From an uncultured bacterium (GTDB lineage Bacteria; Bacillota; Negativicutes; Acidaminococcales; Acidaminococcaceae), in NCBI GenBank assembly GCA_905215645.1, contig CAJMQS010000001.1:1-64000 (forward strand): a stretch of DNA of 64,000 nucleotides. Reading direction: 5' to 3'. This document shows, one piece after another, positions 50,957 to 59,329 of the stretch (positions within the stretch are counted from its first letter, which is position 1; every line of letters begins with the position of its first letter). A model generated the notes under the pieces. It worked only from the letters and a program-made list of their open reading frames with translations. It did no database searches and was not told the DNA's origin. Position numbers and translations under genes: made by a program.

Positions 50957-51898
50957 ATGAAAAAGATTTCTTTTGTCGTGCCCGTCTTCAATGAAGAGGA
51001 AAATATCCACGAATTCCACAGGCGCCTTACGCAAGTAATGGCGCCTTTGCCATACGATTATGAGATCCTGTTCATTGACGATGGTTCCAAAGACCGGACA
51101 TCCCAATTGATCCGGGAATTGGCGGAAAAGGACCCTCATGTCCAGGGGTATGTGTTTGCCCGGAATTTCGGCCATCAGCTGGCCCTGACCTGCGGCTTGG
51201 ATCAGTCAACGGGGGATGCGGTGATTTCCATGGATGGGGATCTCCAGCATCCGCCGGAAATGGTCCCTGCGCTGCTGAAGAAATGGGAAGAGGGCTATGA
51301 GATCGTCCAGACGGTGCGGAAAGCCACAGAAGATGCCACCTGGTTCAAAAACATAACATCCCGCTTATATTACAAACTGATCAATTCCATGAGCGAGGTC
51401 CGGGTGACCCCCGGCGGCAGCGATTTCCGGCTCATGGACCGGAAGGCGGTGGATGCCCTGAACCGGTTCCGGGAACGGGCCCGTTTCATCCGGGGCATGG
51501 TGAACAACCTGGGCTTCCGGTACACCACCCTGGAATTCGTGGCGCCGCCCCGGTTCGCCGGCCATTCCAAGTTCAACCTCCGGAAGATGCTCCGGTTCGC
51601 TCTGGACGGGATCACCGCCTTTTCCCGGGTGCCCCTGCGGCTGGCCCTTTATGTGGGATGCATTGCCGGGCTGGGGAGCATCCTCCTGATCGGTCATGTC
51701 ATTTATGTGAAATATGTGGTCCAGGATGCAGTGCCCGGGTGGACCACCCTGGCTGCTGCAGAGTTCTTCCTGGGAGGCGTAGAGCTGATCGGCATAGGCA
51801 TCGTGGGAGAATATGTGGGCCGGATCTTCGACGAAGTGAAGCAAAGACCCTTGTATATTATTCGTGAACATATCGTGAAAAGTAGTAACAGGGAATAG
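50957..51898 (+). CDS. Family 2 glycosyltransferase with two C-terminal membrane helices (GtrB/DPM1-like)
   Basis: 313 aa. GT2 motifs: SFVVPVFNEEENI, ILFIDDGSKDRT, ISMDGDLQHPPEM (metal-binding DxD) and GGSDFRLMDRKAV. C-terminal helices LRLALYVGCIAGLGSILLIGHVIYVKY and AEFFLGGVELIGIGIVGEYVGRIFDE match undecaprenyl-phosphate glucosyl/mannosyl/aminoarabinosyl transferases. It probably loads a sugar onto undecaprenyl phosphate for envelope decoration. It starts 18 bp after trxA. Confidence 0.92.
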   Translation: MKKISFVVPVFNEEENIHEFHRRLTQVMAPLPYDYEILFIDDGSKDRTSQLIRELAEKDPHVQGYVFARNFGHQLALTCGLDQSTGDAVISMDGDLQHPPEMVPALLKKWEEGYEIVQTVRKATEDATWFKNITSRLYYKLINSMSEVRVTPGGSDFRLMDRKAVDALNRFRERARFIRGMVNNLGFRYTTLEFVAPPRFAGHSKFNLRKMLRFALDGITAFSRVPLRLALYVGCIAGLGSILLIGHVIYVKYVVQDAVPGWTTLAAAEFFLGGVELIGIGIVGEYVGRIFDEVKQRPLYIIREHIVKSSNRE

Positions 51899-51924
51899 AC
51901 AGAGAATAAGAGAATTGTTATAAT
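51896..51924 (+). promoter_or_regulatory. Promoter of the riboswitch-controlled hydrolase
   Basis: TAGACA (51896-51901) and TATAAT (51919-51924), 17-bp spacing, starting transcription just before the ydaO aptamer. The -35 overlaps the glycosyltransferase stop codon. Confidence 0.75.
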
Positions 51925-51943
51925 TAAAAACGGCAAAACTAAA

Positions 51944-52061
51944 TAAAAAAAGCCGAATCACAGCAATGTGAACGGGGGAACCAAAGTGGGGTTAATTTCT
52001 TCGGAATAGGGCATCTCGACCCGCACCCGGCAGCTAACTTCGTAGGCGTAATCGAGAGGAT
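51944..52061 (+). promoter_or_regulatory. ydaO-type c-di-AMP riboswitch
   Basis: Conserved aptamer segments occur in order: AAAAAGCCGAATCAC, AACGGGGGAACCAAAGTGGG, GGTTAATTTCTTCGGAATAGG, CTCGACCCGCACCCGGCAGC, TAACTTCGTAGGCGTAATCG and AGAGG. These match the ydaO/yuaA motif, a riboswitch that usually lowers expression of cell-wall or osmolyte genes when c-di-AMP is abundant. The downstream NlpC/P60 hydrolase is a standard target. No separate terminator hairpin with a T run is visible before the gene, so control may act at translation. Confidence 0.93.
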
Positions 52062-52784
52062 GTGTTTATTATATTTAGGAGGATGATGCTTGGCGTAGTG
52101 CTGGCAGCGGCTACCACCGCAGCAGTTGCATTACCTGCGCAGAACGTTTTTGCCAGTTTCAAACAAGGTCAGTCAGGACCGGAAGTAGCGGCCATCCAGG
52201 AACAGCTCCTGATGGAAGGCTATGATATCGGGATCCCTGACGGGGTGTATGGCGCCCGGACCGTGGCTGCTGTGAAGAAGTATCAGGCTAGCATGGGCCT
52301 GGCGGCAGACGGCGTGATCGGGAACTTCACCTACAAAAAGCTCATGGGCAAGGAAATGCCCACCCACCGCACGCTCCATTCCAATCGGAGTTATGGCAGC
52401 AGCTATGGGTATGGCAGCAGCACCGCCAGAGCATTGATCAGCACTGCATATGACTATGTTGGGGTGCCTTATGTATTCGGGGGGACTACTCCCTGGGGCT
52501 TTGACTGTTCCGGTTATACCCAGTATGTATTCCGGCAGATGGGGATCGAGATCCCTCGGACAGCAGATGCCCAGTACTATGCGTACCCGAAAGTCTCTTC
52601 CAGTGAACTGGAACCAGGCGACTTGGTCTTTTTTGAAACCTATGAACCGGGACCTTCCCACTGCGGCATCTACATCGGCAACGGCCAGATGCTCCAGGCA
52701 GGGAGCAGCACCGGGGTCACCGTATCCAATGTGTTCAGCGGATACTGGGGCGCAAGATATATCGGAGCGGCAAGAGTCCTCTAA
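52062..52784 (+). CDS. Secreted NlpC/P60 peptidoglycan hydrolase with peptidoglycan-binding domain
   Basis: 240 aa from GTG. Signal peptide (RRMMLGVVLAAATTAAVALP, cleavage near NVFA). A PG_binding_1 domain (GQSGPEVAAIQEQLLMEGYDIGIPDGVYGARTVAAVKKYQASMGLAADGVIG) and a Ser/Tyr/Gly linker precede the NlpC/P60 domain with catalytic Cys in WGFDCSGYTQYVF and His in PSHCGIYIGNGQMLQA. It cleaves stem peptides of peptidoglycan. The start is uncertain: GTG 52062 gives a positively charged signal peptide but uses GAGAGG inside the riboswitch; ATG 52083/52086 sits directly against AGGAGG. Confidence 0.92.
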   Translation: MFIIFRRMMLGVVLAAATTAAVALPAQNVFASFKQGQSGPEVAAIQEQLLMEGYDIGIPDGVYGARTVAAVKKYQASMGLAADGVIGNFTYKKLMGKEMPTHRTLHSNRSYGSSYGYGSSTARALISTAYDYVGVPYVFGGTTPWGFDCSGYTQYVFRQMGIEIPRTADAQYYAYPKVSSSELEPGDLVFFETYEPGPSHCGIYIGNGQMLQAGSSTGVTVSNVFSGYWGARYIGAARVL

Positions 52785-52792
52785 TGCCGTTG

Positions 52793-52827
52793 ACCCACCA
52801 GACGGAAAGCCTGGTGGGTATTTTTTT
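52793..52827 (+). terminator. Terminator of the NlpC/P60 gene
   Basis: ACCCACCAG pairs with CTGGTGGGT around ACGGAAAGC, then A and seven Ts. Confidence 0.92.
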
Positions 52828-52888
52828 ACATCCATGGTATAATGAGTGTATAAGGACAGAAAATTCACGCAGCAGAGGAGGGATCGGG

Positions 52889-53227
52889 ATGAAAAAGACG
52901 ACAGGGAAGATGCTGGTGTTCCTTGCCTGTATCTGCAGCCTGCTGTGGGCTTCTGTGGCCCTGGCTTCTTCCGCGGTCCAGGAAGACGGCACCTTTAACG
53001 GGATCCGGCTGGCCGGCAAAGTGCGGGTGGTGGAATACAACCCAGATATCAAGGTGCAGGTGGTGACCAGTTTCCCGGATCTGAAAGTAAAAGTGGTGGA
53101 CCATTTCCCTTCGGAAATCGGGGAATGGCAGTTCGTGGAGTACGGGGAAGATTTCACCATCCAGTTCGTGACCAGCTTCCCGGATATCCGGATCAAGTAC
53201 GTCACCAGTTTCCCCGGGCTTCCGTAA
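52889..53227 (+). CDS. Small secreted protein with VTSFPD-type repeats (septknot/DUF6150-like)
   Basis: 112 aa. Signal peptide with core MLVFLACICSLLWASVALAS. The mature 80 residues are a series of short strands with a recurring SFPD or HFPS turn: VQVVTSFPDLKVKVVDHFPS, then IQFVTSFPDIRIKYVTSFPG. From memory this resembles the family annotated as 7(1) septoil knot (DUF6150), a predicted knotted beta protein of unknown role; this should be verified. TATAAT at 52838-52843 is a probable -10 and GAGGAGGGA precedes the ATG. Confidence 0.72.
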   Translation: MKKTTGKMLVFLACICSLLWASVALASSAVQEDGTFNGIRLAGKVRVVEYNPDIKVQVVTSFPDLKVKVVDHFPSEIGEWQFVEYGEDFTIQFVTSFPDIRIKYVTSFPGLP

Positions 53228-53277
53228 GGAGCGTACTGGGGGGAGAGAGCAGACTATAGAGTAAAGAGGGAAGAGAT

Positions 53278-53823
53278 ATGCCATTCCATCTGATCCATGC
53301 AGATATCACGAAATTGGATACGGACGCCATTGTCAATGCGGCCAACTCCCAGCTTCTGGCGGGAAGCGGGGTGTGCGGGGCCATCTTCCGGGCAGCGGGC
53401 ACCCGGGCAGAGGAGCTCCAGAGAGAATGCCTGGCCAAGGCTCCCTGTCCCACAGGACAGTCGGTGCTCACCGGCAGTTACGGGCTCCCGGCCCGGTACA
53501 TCATCCATACGGTAGGCCCCATCTGGCAGGGCGGGAACCAGGGAGAAGAGGCTCTTCTGGCCAGCTGCTACCGTTCTGCCTTGACCCTGGCCTGGGAAGC
53601 CCACTGCCGTTCCATCGCTTTTCCCCTGATTTCTTCCGGCATCTTCGGCTATCCCAAAAGGGCAGCCCTCCTGACCGCCCGGGAGGCCATCATCCAGTTC
53701 CTGGAAGACCATGAAAAAATGGAGGTCTATCTGGCTCTCCTGGACCGGAGTGCCGTGGAGCTGGGGGGAGAAGCTGGAAAAAGGACTGGAGCATTTTGTC
53801 GACACCTATTGCCGGCCGGATAG
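53278..53823 (+). pseudogene. Macrodomain (ADP-ribose-binding) part of a frameshifted gene
   Basis: 181 codons. The macrodomain is intact: HADITKLDTDAIVNAANSQLLAGSGVCGAIFRAAG, GYGLPARYIIHTVGP in part, and [24 protein letters not shown]. Such domains bind or hydrolyse ADP-ribose or O-acetyl-ADP-ribose. After VELG the frame enters nonsense ([13 protein letters not shown]), whereas the frame shifted by one base reads [16 protein letters not shown], the natural continuation, joined to the C-terminal half at 53711-54268. The shift point is a run of six G at 53763-53768. The macrodomain itself could still be functional if translated alone. Confidence 0.75.
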
Positions 53824-54268
53824 CAGGAAGAGAGGGCAGACGGAAATCGTTGTCGAGGCTTTCCAGGTGCTGTCCCTGGAGCATACCCTGCCTTCTGCGC
53901 CTTCCCGTTCTCTGGAAGACGATGTGAAGCATCTGACGGAAAGTTTCAGCCGGCAGCTTTTACGGCTCATCGATCAAAAGCATTATGATGATGTGGAAGT
54001 GTACAAACGAGCCAATATGGACCGGAAATTGTTCTCCAAGATCCGTAGCAACCCAGGGTATCAGCCCAAGAAGAAAACGGTCCTGGCCCTGGCTGTGGCC
54101 CTCCGTCTGACGGTGGAAGAGACCCAGGAATTCCTGGAAAGTGCCGGTTACGCCCTTTCTTCCAGCCGGGAAATGGACGTGATCGTCCGCTATTTCCTGG
54201 AGAAGGGCCAATACGATATCTATACCATCAATGCAGCCCTGTTCCGGTACGGCCAGCCTGAACTGTAA
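53711..54268 (+). pseudogene. C-terminal helical/HTH-like part of the frameshifted macrodomain gene
   Basis: The sense part runs from about 53769. It reads [15 protein letters not shown], a linker, then [75 protein letters not shown]. The block from [14 protein letters not shown] to LESAGYALS looks like an HTH fold of the XRE kind seen in regulators, and is found fused behind macrodomains in other Firmicutes (family knowledge, from memory). The first 19 codons of this frame are antiphase to the macrodomain, so it probably is not an independent gene. Confidence 0.7.
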
Positions 54269-54345
54269 ATGTCGCCTGCCAGGCGACCCAAAGGCCTCCT
54301 GTTCCTGCTACACTGGAACCAGCAGAAAACAAGGAGGTCTTCGTC

Positions 54346-54987
54346 ATGAAGGATTTTGCAGAATTGGTTTGTATCCTGGATAAGAGCGGCTCCATGAGCG
54401 GGTTGGAAAAGGAGACCCTGGGCGGCTTCAACGGGTTCCTGGAAAAGCAGCAGGCCATGGAAGGGGAAGCTGTCCTGACCACGGTGCTGTTTTCCGATGG
54501 AATCCAGGTGATCCATGACCGCTGCCCGGTCAAAGGAGTGCGTCCTCTGTCGGGCCGGGAGTATGAGCCGGAGGGATGCACGGCGCTCTTGGATGCCCTG
54601 GGCAAAACGCTGACCCAGGTGCGGGAGAATCAGCGCCGGCTGGTCCCTACCTTCCGGCCGGAGCGGACCATTGTGGTGGTGATCACCGACGGGATGGAAA
54701 ATGCCAGCAGGGAGTATACTCTGGGCCGGGTTCGGAAACTGATCGCCCAGTGCAAAGAAGCCGGGTGGGAGTTCCTGTTCCTGGGGGCCAATATGGATGC
54801 GGTGGCAGAAGCTGCCAAAGTGGGATTGGATGCCAATGATGCAGCCAACTATGTAAGTGACGCCAGGGGCAGCGGGCTGGCGTACAGCACGGTGGGGGAA
54901 ACGGTCCAGTTCCTGCGCCAGGGAGGCCGGCGGACCGATGCTTCCTGGAAAAGAGATCTGGAAAGCTATCACGGGAAAGGACGCTGA
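54346..54987 (+). CDS. von Willebrand factor A domain protein
   Basis: 213 aa, essentially one vWA domain. The MIDAS residues are present: CILDKSGSMSGLEKETLGGFN (DxSxS), a Thr in PEGCTALLDALGKTL and Asp in VVVITDGMEN. No signal peptide or membrane anchor. Stand-alone cytosolic vWA proteins are often metal-dependent scaffolds; the partner is unknown. It follows the macrodomain-HTH remnant by 77 bp and has its own -10 like TACACT (54309-54314) and AAGGAGG. Confidence 0.88.
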   Translation: MKDFAELVCILDKSGSMSGLEKETLGGFNGFLEKQQAMEGEAVLTTVLFSDGIQVIHDRCPVKGVRPLSGREYEPEGCTALLDALGKTLTQVRENQRRLVPTFRPERTIVVVITDGMENASREYTLGRVRKLIAQCKEAGWEFLFLGANMDAVAEAAKVGLDANDAANYVSDARGSGLAYSTVGETVQFLRQGGRRTDASWKRDLESYHGKGR

Positions 54988-55039
54988 AAGAGGCCGCCTT
55001 GGCTTTTTGCCGATCTGCCGGTTTTTGGAGAAAATTTCC

Positions 55040-55067
55040 TTGACAAAGTTTTTGCCGGTGGTATAAT
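55040..55067 (+). promoter_or_regulatory. Promoter of the thrS T-box transcript
   Basis: TTGACA (55040-55045) and TATAAT (55062-55067), 16-bp spacing. Confidence 0.85.
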
Positions 55068-55074
55068 GTAAACA

Positions 55075-55314
55075 ATTTCAAAGAACCCATGGTGATGATA
55101 AGGACAACCTGTCAGGGTCACGGTACAGAGAAGCCCGGTAGCTGAGAAGGGCCTGGAAACGAATGACAGTCAACCACCTTTGAGCCATCTGCTGAACCAA
55201 GTAGGCAAGATCGTATGTCCTGCGTTAAAGGATGCCGAGAGGGTCCGGGTTTCCGGGCCAATGAGGGTGGAACCGCGAGCTTATGGCCCGTCCCTTTGTG
55301 GGGCGGGTCTTTTT
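55075..55314 (+). promoter_or_regulatory. T-box riboswitch upstream of thrS
   Basis: A 240-nt leader carries the T-box core AGGGTGGAACCGCG (55264-55277), which pairs with uncharged tRNA acceptor ends. It is followed by the terminator GGCCCGTCCCTTTGTGGGGC (55285-55304) with GGG and Ts. A likely specifier is ACC (55173-55175, followed by A) in TCAACCACC, a threonine codon that fits the downstream gene. The AGCTGAGAAGGGCC region belongs to stem I. Confidence 0.92.
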
Positions 55315-55360
55315 CTATGTCCGTCCTGATCTTGTGGGGAATACAAGGAGGAAATCAGTT

Positions 55361-57271
55361 ATGTCTAGCATCAAAGTCAGCCTGCCCGACGGCAGCGTGA
55401 AAGAATTCGAAGCCGGCAGCTCCCTGCTGTCCATCGCCAAGAGCCTGAACCAGAAATTGGGGAAGACCGCACTCCTGGCCAAAGTGGATGGGGAAAACAA
55501 AGACCTGAGCGATGCCCTGGATCATGATGCCAAAGTGGAATTCATTACCCCGGACAGTGAAGAAGGGCTCCATGCCATCCGCCACACCGCTTCCCATGTA
55601 ATGGCCCAAGCCATCCAGCATCTGTTCCCGGGCACCAAATTCGCCATCGGGCCGGCCATTGAAAAGGGCTTCTACTACGATTTGGACAGCGACCATGTGT
55701 TCACTCCCGAAGACCTGCGGGCCATCGAAAAGGAAATGAGCAAGATCATCAAAGCCAACTATCCCCTGGTGCGGAAAGAACTGCCCAGAGCGGAAGCCCT
55801 GGCCAAATTCAAGGCGGAAGATGAACCCTACAAAGTGGAACTGATCGAAGACCTGCCGGAAGATGCCGTGATCAGCACCTATACCCAAGGGGACTTCACG
55901 GACCTGTGCGCTGGGCCCCACTGCCCGTCCACCGGCCGAGTGAAAGCCTTCAAGCTCATGAGCATCGCCGGTGCCTACTGGCGGGGTGATGAACACAACA
56001 AGATGCTCCAGCGGATCTACGGTACGGCCTTTGCCAGCAAGGAAGACCTGGAAGCTTACCTGCACATGATGGAAGAAGCGGAAAAACGTGACCACCGGAA
56101 ACTGGGCAAACAGCTGGGCCTTTTCATGCTCAGCGATTATGGCCCTGGATTCCCCTTCTTCCTGCCCAACGGCATGATCATCCGGAACACCCTGATCGAC
56201 TACTGGAGAGAAGTCCATCGCAGATACGGCTACCAGGAAGTCATGACCCCCATGATCATGAACCGGCAGCTGTGGGAAACTTCCGGCCACTGGGATCATT
56301 ACAAAGAAAACATGTACTTCACCAAGATCGATGGGGAAGACTATGCCATCAAACCCATGAACTGCCCGGGCGGCATGCTGGTCTATGCCAACGAACCCCA
56401 TTCCTATAAGGAACTGCCCCTGCGGGTAGGCGAACTGGGCCTGGTACACCGGCATGAACTGTCCGGCGCCCTCCACGGCCTGTTCCGGGTCCGCTGCTTC
56501 ACCCAGGACGATGCCCACATCTTCATGATGCCCAACCAGATCGAAGACGTGATCCAAGAGACCATCCGTCTGTTCGATGAAGTATACGCTACCTTCGGCC
56601 TGACCTACCATGCAGAACTGTCCACCCGTCCGGACAACTCCATGGGGGACGATGCCACCTGGGAAATGACCACCAATGCCCTGCGGAAAGCCATGGATGA
56701 CTTCGGCCTGAAGTATTCCATCAACGAAGGGGACGGCGCCTTCTACGGTCCGAAGATCGACTTCCATCTGAAGGATTCCATCGGCCGGACCTGGCAGTGC
56801 GGCACCATCCAGCTGGATATGCTGCTGCCGGAAAAATTCAACCTGACCTACACCGGGGAAGACGGCCAGAAACACCGTCCTGTTATGATCCACCGGGTGG
56901 TATACGGATCCATCGAACGGTTCATCGGTATCCTGATCGAGAACTATGCCGGTGCTTTCCCGGCTTGGCTGGCTCCGGAACAGGTACGGGTGATGCCCAT
57001 CACCGACAAGTACAACGAATATGCCAAGGCCATCGTGGACAAGATGGAAAGCCAGAAGATCCGGGCTCACCTGGATGACCGGAACGAAAAGATCGGCTAC
57101 AAGATCCGGGAAGCCCAGATGAAGAAGGTTCCCTACATGCTGATCGTAGGCGAAAAAGAAGTGGAAAGCGGCACCGTTTCCGTCCGCAGCCGGGACAACG
57201 GCGAACAGGGTGCTATGCCCGTGGACGAATTCATCGCCAAACTCCAGGACGAAATCAAGAATCGGAAGTAA
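55361..57271 (+). CDS. thrS: Threonyl-tRNA synthetase
   Basis: 636 aa. Order of domains: TGS (1-63, VSLPDGSVKEFEAGSSLLSIA), second additional domain with HTASHVMAQAIQ and YTQGDFTDLCAGPHCPSTG, class II core with the MNRQLWETSGHWDHYKENMYF block, KPMNCPGGMLVY, LVHRHELSGALHGLFRVRCFTQDDAHIF and GSIERFIGILIENYAGAFP, and the anticodon-binding domain from about 535. It charges tRNA-Thr and edits Ser. The start with AAGGAGG is clear. It is controlled by the preceding T-box. Confidence 0.98.
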   Translation: MSSIKVSLPDGSVKEFEAGSSLLSIAKSLNQKLGKTALLAKVDGENKDLSDALDHDAKVEFITPDSEEGLHAIRHTASHVMAQAIQHLFPGTKFAIGPAIEKGFYYDLDSDHVFTPEDLRAIEKEMSKIIKANYPLVRKELPRAEALAKFKAEDEPYKVELIEDLPEDAVISTYTQGDFTDLCAGPHCPSTGRVKAFKLMSIAGAYWRGDEHNKMLQRIYGTAFASKEDLEAYLHMMEEAEKRDHRKLGKQLGLFMLSDYGPGFPFFLPNGMIIRNTLIDYWREVHRRYGYQEVMTPMIMNRQLWETSGHWDHYKENMYFTKIDGEDYAIKPMNCPGGMLVYANEPHSYKELPLRVGELGLVHRHELSGALHGLFRVRCFTQDDAHIFMMPNQIEDVIQETIRLFDEVYATFGLTYHAELSTRPDNSMGDDATWEMTTNALRKAMDDFGLKYSINEGDGAFYGPKIDFHLKDSIGRTWQCGTIQLDMLLPEKFNLTYTGEDGQKHRPVMIHRVVYGSIERFIGILIENYAGAFPAWLAPEQVRVMPITDKYNEYAKAIVDKMESQKIRAHLDDRNEKIGYKIREAQMKKVPYMLIVGEKEVESGTVSVRSRDNGEQGAMPVDEFIAKLQDEIKNRK

Positions 57272-57289
57272 TGATCTTCTAGATGAGGA

Positions 57290-57327
57290 GAAGGCTCGCA
57301 GTCGAAGTGATTGCGGGCCTTCTTTTC
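57290..57327 (+). terminator. Terminator of thrS
   Basis: GAAGGCTCGCA pairs with TGCGGGCCTTC, followed by TTTTC. A -10-like TATAAT at 57356-57361 follows and probably serves the next gene. Confidence 0.8.
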
Positions 57328-57411
57328 TGTCGTGTTTCTTAGATAGGCAAGATGATATAATAGACTGCAGAAGCATAAGGAATCATGTCAATACATTGAA
57401 AGAAAGGGGAA

Positions 57412-59283
57412 ATGGCTTTGGCAGCAGTGACCACGTCCCGGAAATATCTGGGTAAAGACAGGGCCGCTCTTGTTACAACTGTAGAGGAATTTCGAAGAGA
57501 AAGCACCCGAGAAGGGTTTGTGAGCGCATGTCATAATTTCGTTGAAAAGACCTGCGGCTGTCCGGCTGAGCCTGCCAATGACCGCGCTTGGAGTGACTGC
57601 TATGATTTTCTCAAGAGATATCTTCCGGCAGATGCTGAACTGGCTCCCTTTTCCATGGCCTTTGAATATGTCATGCCTGATTCACGGAAACAAGCTGATG
57701 CAGTGCTCCTTACCCAAAACAAAGCCATCATCTTGGAATTCAAGCAGAAGACTGTCATTTTGAAGGATGACGCAGTCCAGGCCGCCGGCTATCGGCAAAG
57801 TCTTTCTCATTACCATTACGAAACAGAGAAGCGAGCCATGAAGGTGGAGGCCTATCTGGTCTATACCCAAGGGGATCCGGCAGGGGACCATCAGCTGGTG
57901 GAGGTGCTGACTCCCGAGAATTTTACAGCTACTCTGCGAAATGCGCTGAAAAACCAACGGCCCTTGACCGAAAAAGAATGCTGTGCTTGGATCGCTTCCC
58001 CCTTTTATCCCTTGAAGAATATCGCAGATGCCACGCTGCAGCTTTTTCGATCTGGAGAGCTGCCGCATATCAAGACCATCCGGGAAGGGGAGATCAAAGG
58101 AACGCTGGATGCCATCGATGGGGTCATTGCTGACCGTACCAGGCAAAAGAGCATCCTCTTTGTTTCGGGGGTCCCAGGTTCCGGGAAGACACTGGTAGGT
58201 CTCAAGACGGTCTATGACCATGCCCATGACCAGGATGCCTTGACTCCTATCTATCTTTCTGGGAATGATCCATTGGTCAACATCCTGCAGAACACCTTAT
58301 CCACCCATGGCATCACCCAAGAGGGCCGGAGCTATATCCAGGCCATGAAGAATTTTAAGGAACTGGCCCATGGGAGCACCGTTCCCCTGCACCATATCAT
58401 TGTGTTCGATGAAGCCCAACGGGCCTGGGATACGGATTACAAGGAACCGGGAGAAACGGAAGCGACCCTTCTTTTACGGCTGGGGGACCGGATCGCAGCC
58501 CGATACGGGAAAGTCACGATCCTCTGTTTGATCGGAGATGGCCAGGCTCTTTATTTCCATGAGGAAACAGGCATGCCTTTATGGGCCAAAGCTTTAACTG
58601 GTCGAAAAGATTGGAATGTATATATTCCGCCTTCGTATCAAAAGGTCTTTGGGGGAAGTCCCCATATCCATGCCAGTCCTCATTTGACGCTCAATACGTC
58701 TATCCGTCATGATTTCATCGATGTGAGTCCTTGGGTGGAAGCCATCTTGGAGCTGGATCAGGAAAAAGCTCGGAAAATCTATCGAGAAATGGTGGCCCAA
58801 GGGTTCGCCTGCTGGAGGTTTCGGGATGTCCATAAATTGCCCCAGGCGGTATCCTATGTAAAGCAGCATTTCCCAGGAGCCCATACGGGTATCATCGTTT
58901 CTTTCCATCTCCGGGCAAAGCCCGGGATGTTCGGTCCTCAGTACCGGGGATGCTATGTAAAAGCAGAAGATGCCTATCATTGGTATACGGAAGAAAGTTA
59001 TAGGCTGACAAGGGGAGCTTCCGAGTTCCTGATCCAGGGCATCGAACTGGAATACCCCATCGTTTCCTTTGTGGGGGACTACTATATCCAAACTGGAAAA
59101 TGGAAGGTGGATCCCCATGCCTCCAACCCAGGCTTCAAAGACCTGGAGAAAGTCATCCAAAATGTATACCGGGTGCTGCTGACACGGAGCCGGAAGGGGA
59201 TGTTCCTGTATTTTCACGAGGACCCGAAGCTGGATGAAACCTATTCGTGGTTTGCGTCGATGATGACGCTGGAAAACGATTGA
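57412..59283 (+). CDS. DUF2075 helicase-like ATPase with N-terminal PD-(D/E)XK nuclease domain
   Basis: 623 aa. The N-terminal 140 residues carry a RecB/Cas4-like nuclease pattern: an acidic residue in AFEYVMPDSRKQADAV (Asp96), ILEFKQK (Glu109-x-Lys111) and a QAAGY motif (QxxxY, about 123-127). The DUF2075 domain follows, with Walker A GVPGSGKT (253-260), Walker B HIIVFDEAQRAW and a late LTRSRKGMFLYFHE motif as in superfamily 1 helicases and Schlafen-like ATPases. It is less GC-rich than its neighbours and lies immediately before ssrA, a common integration site, so it was probably acquired horizontally. An antiviral role is possible but unproven. Confidence 0.83.
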   Translation: MALAAVTTSRKYLGKDRAALVTTVEEFRRESTREGFVSACHNFVEKTCGCPAEPANDRAWSDCYDFLKRYLPADAELAPFSMAFEYVMPDSRKQADAVLLTQNKAIILEFKQKTVILKDDAVQAAGYRQSLSHYHYETEKRAMKVEAYLVYTQGDPAGDHQLVEVLTPENFTATLRNALKNQRPLTEKECCAWIASPFYPLKNIADATLQLFRSGELPHIKTIREGEIKGTLDAIDGVIADRTRQKSILFVSGVPGSGKTLVGLKTVYDHAHDQDALTPIYLSGNDPLVNILQNTLSTHGITQEGRSYIQAMKNFKELAHGSTVPLHHIIVFDEAQRAWDTDYKEPGETEATLLLRLGDRIAARYGKVTILCLIGDGQALYFHEETGMPLWAKALTGRKDWNVYIPPSYQKVFGGSPHIHASPHLTLNTSIRHDFIDVSPWVEAILELDQEKARKIYREMVAQGFACWRFRDVHKLPQAVSYVKQHFPGAHTGIIVSFHLRAKPGMFGPQYRGCYVKAEDAYHWYTEESYRLTRGASEFLIQGIELEYPIVSFVGDYYIQTGKWKVDPHASNPGFKDLEKVIQNVYRVLLTRSRKGMFLYFHEDPKLDETYSWFASMMTLEND

Positions 59284-59309
59284 CTATTCAACTTTTCCCA
59301 TGCTATAAT
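59280..59309 (+). promoter_or_regulatory. Promoter of ssrA
   Basis: TTGACT (59280-59285) and TATAAT (59304-59309) with 18 bp between. The -35 overlaps the stop codon of the preceding gene. Confidence 0.8.
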
Positions 59310-59329
59310 ATGATGTAAACATCAAACCC

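Noticed and set aside
55355..57376. Minus-strand frame of 673 codons
   Set aside because: It is the exact antisense shadow of thrS with no recognisable protein.
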